DNA of 64,000 bases from Ohtaekwangia kribbensis (GTDB lineage Bacteria > Bacteroidota > Bacteroidia > Cytophagales > Cyclobacteriaceae), in NCBI RefSeq assembly GCF_042676245.1, contig NZ_JBHTKA010000008.1:558001-622000 (forward strand). The letters are read 5' to 3'. The notes beneath the pieces were generated by a model that worked only from the letters and a program-made list of their open reading frames with translations, had not been told where the DNA came from and did not search any database. This document shows positions 26,817-33,325 of the stretch, one piece after another. Each line of letters starts with the position of its first letter. Within the stretch, counting starts at the first letter, position 1. Both the position numbers and the translations under genes were made by a program.

Positions 26817-27453
26817 AGTATATATAGCTGACGACCACACGCTTTTTCGTAAGGCTATGGTAAATCTGTTGGGCAGCTTCGAACGTGTGGAGGAAGTAAA
26901 GGATGCCGAGAACGGAAAAGATCTGTTGAACCTGATCAAATACGACACGCCCGATGTTGCTATTGTAGATTTACAGATGCCGGTAATGGATGGCGCAGAA
27001 ACCTGTGAACAGATCATTAAAAAACATCCGGAAGTTAAGATCATCATCCTCACCATGCACGATAGCCACAAGTATATACTGCACATGATGGAGATGGGTG
27101 TTCATGCTTTTCTGCTGAAGAACACTGAGCCCAACGAACTTGAAAAGGCGATTTACTCGGTTGCAGAAAAAGATTTTTACCACAACGACCTGGTTGCCTC
27201 TGTACTTCGCAAAAACATAACCGAAAAAAAAGCAGGACAACGCCCACATTTCAAACACGCTGAGATTACCGACCGCGAAAAAGAAATTCTGGTACTGATA
27301 TGCCGCGAACTTACAATCCGTGAAATTGGCCAGAAATTATCGCTCAGTGAAAACACGGTTCGCAATCATCGGGTTAACATCATGGAGAAAATTGGGGTCA
27401 ATAACACCGTTGGATTGGTGAAATATGCCTACGAAGCGGGCATCGTCTCCTGA
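26803..27453 (+). CDS. NarL/LuxR-type response regulator
   Basis: A 216-residue response regulator: a complete receiver domain with acidic pair Asp10/Asp11 (IADDHTLF), phospho-acceptor Asp56 (IVDLQMP) and Lys106 (LLKNTEP), followed by a LuxR-type helix-turn-helix (LTIREIGQKL then SENTVRNHR). It is the partner of the adjacent kinase. The frame opens at a TTG (26794); the ATG at 26803 fits MRKFKVYIADD. The gene ends the four-gene operon, with a terminator 30 bases downstream. Targets are unknown. Confidence 0.95.
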   Translation: MRKFKVYIADDHTLFRKAMVNLLGSFERVEEVKDAENGKDLLNLIKYDTPDVAIVDLQMPVMDGAETCEQIIKKHPEVKIIILTMHDSHKYILHMMEMGVHAFLLKNTEPNELEKAIYSVAEKDFYHNDLVASVLRKNITEKKAGQRPHFKHAEITDREKEILVLICRELTIREIGQKLSLSENTVRNHRVNIMEKIGVNNTVGLVKYAYEAGIVS

Positions 27454-27482
27454 TTTTCCTCAAACCCTCACTAGTATAATTG

Positions 27483-27505
27483 TACTATTTTCATAGTAGT
27501 TTTTT
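27483..27505 (+). terminator. intrinsic terminator of the sensor operon
   Basis: TACTAT (27483-27488) pairs with ATAGTA (27493-27498) around TTTC, followed by G and six T's. Confidence 0.55.
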
Positions 27506-27682
27506 ACCCCCGACCGGTTGGGCATGTTTTTTTATTCTCTTCAGTTTCAGCGTATTCCGTGCGATTCGTTTAAACACATAATTTCTTTCCGAAGCTCTAC
27601 CCCAATCTGAAGTGCACGCGAATAGCGAACTTTCCTAAAAGGTTTAGGGAATTAGATGTTTAACACGGCGACATTTCAAGTA

Positions 27683-28093
27683 ATGAAGATACTTGTGGTT
27701 CACAGGCAGAAAGAAACCGTTGTACAAATTAAGTCAGTGCTTAGCGGATGTAATCCCGTTGTGCTTCACACCGAGTCTGGTTTGGATGGGCTCCTAACCT
27801 CGCGAATCGAACATTTCGATCTGATAATCTGCGGCACTGACCTGCCTGTGGTCACAGGCTTTGAACTCGTTCGCTCTATTCGAACACATTCCGTAAACCG
27901 TAATACGCCGGTTATATTTTTAGCCGATGAAGTTGATGAAAAGACACAACACCTCGGCAATGCACTGGGCGTTGCTGCCATGCTCGTTTCAGGTGATGTT
28001 GATAACCGGTTAGCTGAGATTGTACAGGAGAACGTAAAACCGGAAGCAGATAAAGATTGGAATGATCTGCTCTCAAATACTCGACTCAACTGA
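27683..28093 (+). CDS. degenerate stand-alone receiver domain (pseudo-receiver)
   Basis: About 136 residues with the overall CheY-like fold (MKILVV strand, HFDLIIC strand, LPVVTGFELV, TPVIFLA strand), but without the catalytic residues. The usual acidic pair is replaced by His-Arg (VVHRQ, residues 7-8). The phospho-acceptor Asp is Gly51 (IICGTDLP). The Thr/Ser position is Ala, and the conserved Lys region reads MLVSGD with no Lys. It therefore should not be phosphorylated by the normal route. An in-frame ATG at 27656 would add nine residues. It lies 230 bases after a NarL-type operon, separated by a terminator, so it is a separate unit that could modulate the neighbour. Confidence 0.8.
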   Translation: MKILVVHRQKETVVQIKSVLSGCNPVVLHTESGLDGLLTSRIEHFDLIICGTDLPVVTGFELVRSIRTHSVNRNTPVIFLADEVDEKTQHLGNALGVAAMLVSGDVDNRLAEIVQENVKPEADKDWNDLLSNTRLN

Positions 28094-28208
28094 TTTTATT
28101 CCTCTTGATTTATTAGCGTGTTGAATATAAAGACCCCTCTGCCTAACATTCTATCCTGCACGCGGAAAGAGTTGGCACTTTAATCTAAAGAATGTTTCCC
28201 CTCTCGCA

Positions 28209-28225
28209 CCGGGCTCACTGCCCGG
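28209..28225. other. GC-rich hairpin in the 28.1-28.35 kb gap
   Basis: CCGGGC (28209-28214) pairs perfectly with GCCCGG (28220-28225) around TCACT, inside a GC-rich patch that stands out from the AT-rich flanks. It follows the pseudo-receiver by about 115 bases without a T-run, so its role is unclear. I see nothing else in this gap. Confidence 0.4.
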
Positions 28226-28354
28226 AGTGAGGGAGGGTGCCCTTCATCCCGAATCAATTGCTATTGATATATACCAGAGCATCTTTCATCCGGAAGAAGC
28301 AACCTGTATACCGATCTATAGGTATATAGTAAGATCAAAACTTCAAACATTACT

Positions 28355-28789
28355 ATGAAAACCAGAACCATGCTGTTGTGCATGCTTGCACTCTTCAGTT
28401 TTTCACTTCATGCACAATCCGATGAAGCTGCTATCAAACAGGTAATCACGTCTGCGTATATCGATGGCATTCAAAACGGAGGAAGCACGGATGCCATTCG
28501 CAAGGGATTCCATCCAAGCTTTACCATGCTTCGTGTAATCGAGAATGATGTTAAGCCGTATCCGATAGAAGAATGGATCGCTGCCATTGAAAAAAGAAAA
28601 AGTGAAAACAGTGCTCCTGTACCAAAGGCCGAAGGTAAATTTATCAATGTCGATATAACCGGAACGGCGGCTACGGTTAAACTTGATCTTTACCGTGAGG
28701 GTAAACGAACTTTTACCGATTACCTTGTTCTGCACAAGTTCTCAGAAGGATGGCGCATTATAAGTAAATCATTTTACCGCCATCCATAG
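28355..28789 (+). CDS. exported NTF2-like (SnoaL/lumazine-binding-like) protein
   Basis: A 144-residue protein with a signal peptide ending SFSLHAQS. The mature part has the NTF2-like pattern: an N-terminal helix (AAIKQVITSAYIDGIQNGG), a middle region with HPSFTML, then strands FINVDITGTAATVKLDLYR and DYLVLHKFSEGWRIISKSFYR, typical of small exported NTF2-like or putative lumazine-binding proteins. No catalytic role can be assigned. It stands alone, upstream of yhiN. Confidence 0.78.
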   Translation: MKTRTMLLCMLALFSFSLHAQSDEAAIKQVITSAYIDGIQNGGSTDAIRKGFHPSFTMLRVIENDVKPYPIEEWIAAIEKRKSENSAPVPKAEGKFINVDITGTAATVKLDLYREGKRTFTDYLVLHKFSEGWRIISKSFYRHP

Positions 28790-28868
28790 TCTGCAAATTA
28801 ACGGTAACATCTATGCTGTCTTAAAAATCCTGTTGGTACAGTTTGCCGGTATACATTAGATTTGGAAG

Positions 28869-30104
28869 ATGAATTCATTCGATCTGATTGTAATTGGTGG
28901 AGGTGCAGCAGGATTTTATGGCGCTATTCAATCAGCAGAGTTAAATCCGGAACTCTCCGTTCTCATTCTTGAAAAGTCAAACAAGCTTCTCTCCAAAGTA
29001 AAAGTATCCGGAGGAGGCCGCTGTAATGTTACCCAACATTGCTTTGATGCCACACAATTGGCGAAACATTATCCTCGCGGAGAAAAACCACTAAAGAGTT
29101 TATTCAAAAAATACCAGGCACAAGATGTAGTCGAGTGGTTTGCATCGAAACGTATTACGTTGAAAGCTGAAGACGATGGAAGAATGTTTCCCATCACCGA
29201 CAGCTCTCAAACTATAATCGACTGCTTTCTGAACGAAGCTATAAAACACAAAATAAAAATAGAGCTTGATACAGCCGTATCCGGTATAACACAACAACAA
29301 GGTCACCTGCACATACAATGCATTTCGGGCAAAGTATATATAGCTAAAAAAGTTTTGCTGGCCACCGGAGGGAATCCGAATCTGCAATTTTATCAATGGA
29401 TACAAAACCTCGGACATCAGGTTATTCCTCCTATACCCTCGCTCTTCACATTCAACGATTCGCAGAAACAATTTAAAGAACTCATGGGTATAGCAGTGCC
29501 CAATGCAGAAGTAAAGATTGCTTCCACCAAATTCTCACAGTCAGGCCCGGTGCTCATTACACATTGGGGATTAAGCGGACCTGCCGTTATAAAATTATCG
29601 GCATGGGCGGCAGCGTATCTACACCAGATCAACTATCAATTTACTGCACTTGTAAGCTGGATCGGCAATGTAAAAGAAGATATACTTCGCGAAGAGCTTA
29701 TCAATCATAAAGCAAAGCACGGCAAGCAGAAAGTATATAATAATCCGTTGTTTGCACTTCCCATCCGCCTGTGGCAACTGCTATGTTCACTTGCAGAAAT
29801 TGATGAACAGAAAATATGGGCCGAGCTTCCTCAAAAGAACATCAATAAATTAATTGAAGGTCTCATTCGCTCTTCGTTTCAGATAAAAGGTAAAACAACT
29901 TTTAAGGAAGAGTTTGTTACGTGTGGTGGTGTAGCACTCGGTGATGTAGACCTGGAAACTATGGAGAGTAAGAAAATAAAAAACCTCTTCTTTGCAGGAG
30001 AGGTTTTAAATATTGACGGAGAAACCGGAGGCTATAACTTTCAGGCAGCGTGGACAACATCGTATATAGCAGCCAGAAAAATTTCAGAACGTAACGCTGT
30101 CTGA
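28869..30104 (+). CDS. NAD(P)/FAD-dependent oxidoreductase, YhiN/HI0933 family
   Basis: A 411-residue flavoprotein. The dinucleotide-binding start is DLIVIGGGAAGFYG (residues 5-18), and the family marker KVKVSGGGRCNVTQ is near residue 44. The C-terminal FAD-contact FAGEVLNIDGETGGYNFQ is clearly present. The family (HI0933/YhiN) contains BaiN-type reductases, but the physiological substrate in most bacteria is unknown. It stops four bases from the convergent thioredoxin gene. A possible TAGATTTG element lies five bases from its start codon, too close for a normal leader. Confidence 0.92.
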   Translation: MNSFDLIVIGGGAAGFYGAIQSAELNPELSVLILEKSNKLLSKVKVSGGGRCNVTQHCFDATQLAKHYPRGEKPLKSLFKKYQAQDVVEWFASKRITLKAEDDGRMFPITDSSQTIIDCFLNEAIKHKIKIELDTAVSGITQQQGHLHIQCISGKVYIAKKVLLATGGNPNLQFYQWIQNLGHQVIPPIPSLFTFNDSQKQFKELMGIAVPNAEVKIASTKFSQSGPVLITHWGLSGPAVIKLSAWAAAYLHQINYQFTALVSWIGNVKEDILREELINHKAKHGKQKVYNNPLFALPIRLWQLLCSLAEIDEQKIWAELPQKNINKLIEGLIRSSFQIKGKTTFKEEFVTCGGVALGDVDLETMESKKIKNLFFAGEVLNIDGETGGYNFQAAWTTSYIAARKISERNAV

Positions 30105-30108
30105 ACAA

Positions 30109-30720
30109 TTATACATTCTTCCATTTAATACCGCAGCCAATCGCTTTTGTTTTTTCAGTGGGTATAGCTTTACCAGCCAGTAATGCATCTACTGCTTCTT
30201 CAACATATTTTTTATCGGCAGCAGCAGCATCGCGTGTGTTATTATCAATCGCTCCTATATAAGCCACTTTAAAATCACTACCCACGTGTTGCAATACAAA
30301 AACGTGTGGTGTGTTAGAAGCTCCAAAAGATTTTGCCACCTGTTGTGTCTCATCGATGAGGTATGGAAACTCATAGTTCTTCTTTTTTGCTACAGCCTTC
30401 ATTTCTTCAAATGAATCGCCTGGAGATAATTCAGGGCTGTTAGCATTTATAGCGATAACCGGAAATCCTTTTGAAGCATAATTCTTATTCAACGTCTGTA
30501 TACGTTCGTTATATGCTTTTGAGTATGGACATGTGTTGCAATCGAAAATAACAATCACACCCTTGGCAGATTTATAATCTGAGAGCGCGACCATTTTACC
30601 ATCTACATTTTTCAGCTTGAAATCTGTTACAGAATCACCTATTTCATATTTAGGTGCGCGGCCTGCAAACAACAATACGAGCGATAACGCTAGCAGTGCA
30701 GATAATTTTGTTTTTTTCAT
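30109..30720 (-). CDS. exported thioredoxin-fold (redoxin/AhpC-TSA-like) protein
   Basis: A 203-residue protein with an N-terminal signal-like helix and a redoxin fold. The redox motif is CNTCPYS (CxxC) at the start of the first helix, and the cis-proline loop is NTPHVFVL. These proteins reduce or isomerise exported thiol substrates, or act as peroxiredoxin-like enzymes. It follows the TlpA-like gene by 39 bases on the same strand, so the two form a redox pair. DsbD (2.7 kb) could supply electrons. Confidence 0.85.
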   Translation of the reverse strand: MKKTKLSALLALSLVLLFAGRAPKYEIGDSVTDFKLKNVDGKMVALSDYKSAKGVIVIFDCNTCPYSKAYNERIQTLNKNYASKGFPVIAINANSPELSPGDSFEEMKAVAKKKNYEFPYLIDETQQVAKSFGASNTPHVFVLQHVGSDFKVAYIGAIDNNTRDAAAADKKYVEEAVDALLAGKAIPTEKTKAIGCGIKWKNV

Positions 30721-30759
30721 AATCGGATCAGATTTAATCGTACAATAAAGTAATAAGAT

Positions 30760-31230
30760 TTATTCAACTTCTGCCAGAAGCTTTTGCAGTTCTCCTTCCT
30801 GAAGTTCTCGTTCAATAAATTTTCGTTTACCATTTTTGGGATTGATGATGAGTGTAGCCGGTATAGCACCGCCCCAGCTTTGATCTACTTTATCAATCCA
30901 TGTGTTATAATCTATTTCGTCCAGCAGCAATACTTCTGTTGTCATTTTCTTTTTGGAGAGAAATAATTCTACTTTTTTTTCTTTATCAGCAAAGTCGAGG
31001 TTGATCAACGTTACTTTCACATCTTTTTTATCCGCATTCAATTTTTCAAAAAGCGGAAGTTCTTTCACGCACGGAGCACACCATGTTGCCCAGAAATTTA
31101 TAACCTGGATTTTATCTGTCTTGCTGTCTATTACATTTTGAAGCCGATCAAATTTCACTACTTCAACCTGCTGTGCTCGAACTTGACAGGCACAAAAAAA
31201 CACGAACACGATAAGAGCTATTTTTCTCAT
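30760..31230 (-). CDS. TlpA family thiol-disulfide oxidoreductase
   Basis: A 156-residue exported thioredoxin: a signal peptide ending QVRAQQ, then WATWCAPC with the CxxC redox pair and a cis-proline in GAIPATLII. It is a typical single-domain TlpA/ResA-like reductant acting in the periplasm, for example in cytochrome c maturation; the exact partner is unknown. It is the first gene of a two-gene unit and is divergent from the nitronate monooxygenase gene across the DnaA-box gap. Confidence 0.9.
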   Translation of the reverse strand: MRKIALIVFVFFCACQVRAQQVEVVKFDRLQNVIDSKTDKIQVINFWATWCAPCVKELPLFEKLNADKKDVKVTLINLDFADKEKKVELFLSKKKMTTEVLLLDEIDYNTWIDKVDQSWGGAIPATLIINPKNGKRKFIERELQEGELQKLLAEVE

Positions 31231-31282
31231 ATTTTCATGATAACGTTTATCACCCAGGGCTGTTTAAAATTCCATCTGTAAA

Positions 31283-31291
31283 TGTGTATAA
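31283..31291 (-). promoter_or_regulatory. perfect DnaA box (TTATACACA)
   Basis: The minus strand reads TTATACACA, an exact match to the E. coli-type consensus TTATNCACA. Confidence 0.55.
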
Positions 31292-31393
31292 ACTTGACAA
31301 ACAGATGAAAAAACCAGACCAAGAAAACCTTAAAATTCAGGTAGTTAGAAGATGTAATATTTTTAAGTAAAAGTAATCCACAAAACTAAGTAC

Positions 31394-31402
31394 TTATCCA
31401 CA
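31394..31402 (+). promoter_or_regulatory. perfect DnaA box (TTATCCACA)
   Basis: The plus strand reads TTATCCACA, the strongest consensus box. A one-mismatch copy (TAATCCACA) lies 20 bases upstream in the same orientation. Confidence 0.6.
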
Positions 31403-31593
31403 TTACCATAGTATTATCACTTAAAGCACACACAATCAAAAAGTTACAATGGATTTTCTAAATCAATTCTTTGTGGACAACTTTTAAGGCCTCGCCTGAA
31501 TATGCAAAATATAGGGCATAGAAGGTAATGTTTTAAATGGTATAATGGCAGCATAAAGTGAACTGAAATAATCAAATTCTAAGTCTTGTTTCC

Positions 31594-32538
31594 ATGAAGC
31601 CAACACATCGTGTTAAACACCTTTTCAACATTGATATACCTATCATTCAGGCGGGCATGGTTTGGTGTAGCGGCTGGCGTCTCGCATCGGCTGTAAGCAA
31701 TGCCGGTGGATTAGGACTGATCGGTGCGGGCTCGATGTATCCTGAAGTTCTGCGTGAGCACATCATCAAGTGTAAAGCTGCAACACAAAAACCTTTTGGT
31801 GTAAACGTACCCTTGCTATACCCGGAGATAGATAAGCTCATGACGGTGATCATTGATGAGCAGGTAAAAATTGTTTTCACATCCGCAGGTAATCCGTCTG
31901 CATGGACAGGTTTTTTAAAAGACAAAGGTGTAACTGTTGTGCATGTTGTATCGAGTATAAAGTTTGCACGCAAAGCTGAGCAGGCAGGTGCAGATGCTGT
32001 TGTAGCAGAAGGATTCGAAGCCGGTGGACATAACGGAAGAGAAGAAACCACTACACTTGTTCTTATACCTTTAGTGCGCGATGCTGTCAGCATTCCATTG
32101 ATAGCAGCAGGAGGTATAGCGAGTGGAAGAGCAATGGTTGCCTGCGAAGCTTTAGGAGCCGATGGCTTTCAGGTGGGGAGTCGCTTTGCTGCAAGTGAAG
32201 AATCTTCCGCACATGAATTTTTCAAAAAGAAAATTACGGAGGCCGGTGAAGGCGAAACAGTGTTAACACTTAAGCAGCTTGCCCCAGTGCGTCTCATTAA
32301 GAATAAATTTTATCAGCAAGTGCAAGAAGCAGAGGCACGCGGTGCAACTAAAGAAGAACTCGAAAATTTATTAGGCACGCGCAGAGCCAAGCGTGGAATG
32401 TTTGAAGGAAACCTGGAAGATGGTGAACTTGAAATCGGTCAGGTGTCAGCTGGTATACATTCCATTGAGCCTGCGGCAACAATTCTCACACAAATGTGGC
32501 AAGAGTATAGTTCGGTTAAACAATCGCTTTGTTTATGA
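31594..32538 (+). CDS. nitronate monooxygenase (FMN TIM-barrel) family protein
   Basis: A 314-residue FMN-dependent TIM barrel of the 2-nitropropane dioxygenase/nitronate monooxygenase family, which also includes FabK-like enoyl reductases. Seen: PIIQAGMVW at the start, the VAEGFEAGGHNG loop with the catalytic-type histidine near residue 148, and the phosphate-binding IAAGGIASGRAM and ADGFQVGSRFAAS. Activity could be nitronate detoxification or a related reductase; sequence does not decide. Its stop overlaps the start of the VOC gene in ATGA, so the two are translationally coupled. Confidence 0.87.
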   Translation: MKPTHRVKHLFNIDIPIIQAGMVWCSGWRLASAVSNAGGLGLIGAGSMYPEVLREHIIKCKAATQKPFGVNVPLLYPEIDKLMTVIIDEQVKIVFTSAGNPSAWTGFLKDKGVTVVHVVSSIKFARKAEQAGADAVVAEGFEAGGHNGREETTTLVLIPLVRDAVSIPLIAAGGIASGRAMVACEALGADGFQVGSRFAASEESSAHEFFKKKITEAGEGETVLTLKQLAPVRLIKNKFYQQVQEAEARGATKEELENLLGTRRAKRGMFEGNLEDGELEIGQVSAGIHSIEPAATILTQMWQEYSSVKQSLCL

Positions 32539-32927
32539 ACCTCATCAAAATAAAAGAAACCTGTTTATACATACGCGACCTGGATAAAGCCAAAGAATTT
32601 TACAGCGATGTATTGGGCTTGCCTGTAATCAGCTACGTAAAGGATAAACATATATTCTTTCGTGCCGGCAGTTCAGTATTGTTATGTTTTAACCCGGATG
32701 ATTCAATGCATAAAACAAGTCCACCGGCACATTATGGAAACGGTAAACTACATTTTGCTTTTGAAGTTCCAGCGCAGGAGTATAACACAACAAAAGAAGA
32801 GATCAAGGCAAAAGGTATAGCTATAACAGACCAGGTGATCTGGAAAAGCGGGAAAGAATCATTTTACTTTGAAGATCCGGAAGGAAACATACTGGAGGTT
32901 GTTCCGGATAAAGGTATTTGGGACTAG
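32535..32927 (+). CDS. VOC family (glyoxalase-like) protein
   Basis: A 130-residue VOC-fold protein. The N-terminal module has KETCLYIRDLDKAKEFYSDV with LGL, and the C-terminal module has FYFEDPEGNILEVV, the classic pair of beta-alpha-beta-beta-beta units. Histidine and Glu metal candidates are present (HFAFEV; LEVV). The frame opens at a TTG (32529), but the ATG at 32535 overlaps the upstream stop. Its coupling to the nitronate monooxygenase suggests a shared substrate or detoxification role, which is inference. Confidence 0.85.
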   Translation: MNLIKIKETCLYIRDLDKAKEFYSDVLGLPVISYVKDKHIFFRAGSSVLLCFNPDDSMHKTSPPAHYGNGKLHFAFEVPAQEYNTTKEEIKAKGIAITDQVIWKSGKESFYFEDPEGNILEVVPDKGIWD

Positions 32928-32928
32928 A

Positions 32929-33183
32929 CTAGTCTTTCAAAGACTCTTCGAGTTCTTCAATCATAACAGCGTCCGAACGCTTGTGTGGTAAACGATAAAC
33001 ATTGTTATACCATAATTCATAATCCTTATACTGAAGACAGTTACCTATAATTTTACCGTCAATAAGAATTTTGATATAAAGTTTGTTACTCAATGTTTCT
33101 GAGATAATATTCTGCTGTTCGGCTGGTAATAGATTTACCTGCACGTACTCAATCCCCTTGTAAATTTTAATCTCCGCTTTCAT
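32929..33183 (-). CDS. hypothetical protein (84 aa)
   Basis: A short soluble protein beginning MKAEIKIYKGIEYVQVNLLP and ending in an acidic EELEESLKD helix. It has no signal or membrane segment and no recognised motif. It is convergent with the VOC gene (one base between stops) and divergent from recG. Even codon use and an ATG start support a real gene. Confidence 0.6.
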   Translation of the reverse strand: MKAEIKIYKGIEYVQVNLLPAEQQNIISETLSNKLYIKILIDGKIIGNCLQYKDYELWYNNVYRLPHKRSDAVMIEELEESLKD

Positions 33184-33325
33184 ACTTGATACAACATTTA
33201 CTTGATCGTACTATAGTTTGTTTAGTAACCCGTCTTTTCCACTTCTTATTTTAAGAGCAAAATTAAATTCTCTTTGTGTGCAATACGTTATTATTTATAA
33301 ACTTGTTTTGAAGAAGTAACAACGA

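Larger units (their letters stand above)
31231..31593. other. AT-rich 363-bp gap with DnaA-box cluster (candidate oriC)
   Basis: This is the only gene-free stretch of more than 300 bases. It separates two divergent genes. It holds two perfect DnaA boxes (TTATNCACA): TTATACACA on the minus strand at 31283-31291 and TTATCCACA on the plus strand at 31394-31402. One-mismatch copies lie at 31374-31382 (TAATCCACA) and 31472-31480 (TTGTCCACA, minus strand). The part at 31325-31373 is notably AT-rich and could be an unwinding element. No open reading frame or RNA gene is seen. It may be a replication origin or a DnaA-binding regulatory region. Confidence 0.5.

Noticed and set aside
27454..27655. tRNA or small RNA gene between the NarL operon and the pseudo-receiver
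   Set aside because: Apart from the terminator I find no cloverleaf or other convincing structure.
28172..28190. Possible sigma-54 promoter (TTGGCAC at 28172-28178) before the NTF2-like gene
   Set aside because: The -24 part matches, but the -12 position at the required spacing lacks GC, and no sigma-54 activator is nearby.
28857..28864. TAGATTTG as a promoter for yhiN
   Set aside because: It matches TAnnTTTG but ends five bases before the start codon, which would give a leaderless transcript; too weak to list.
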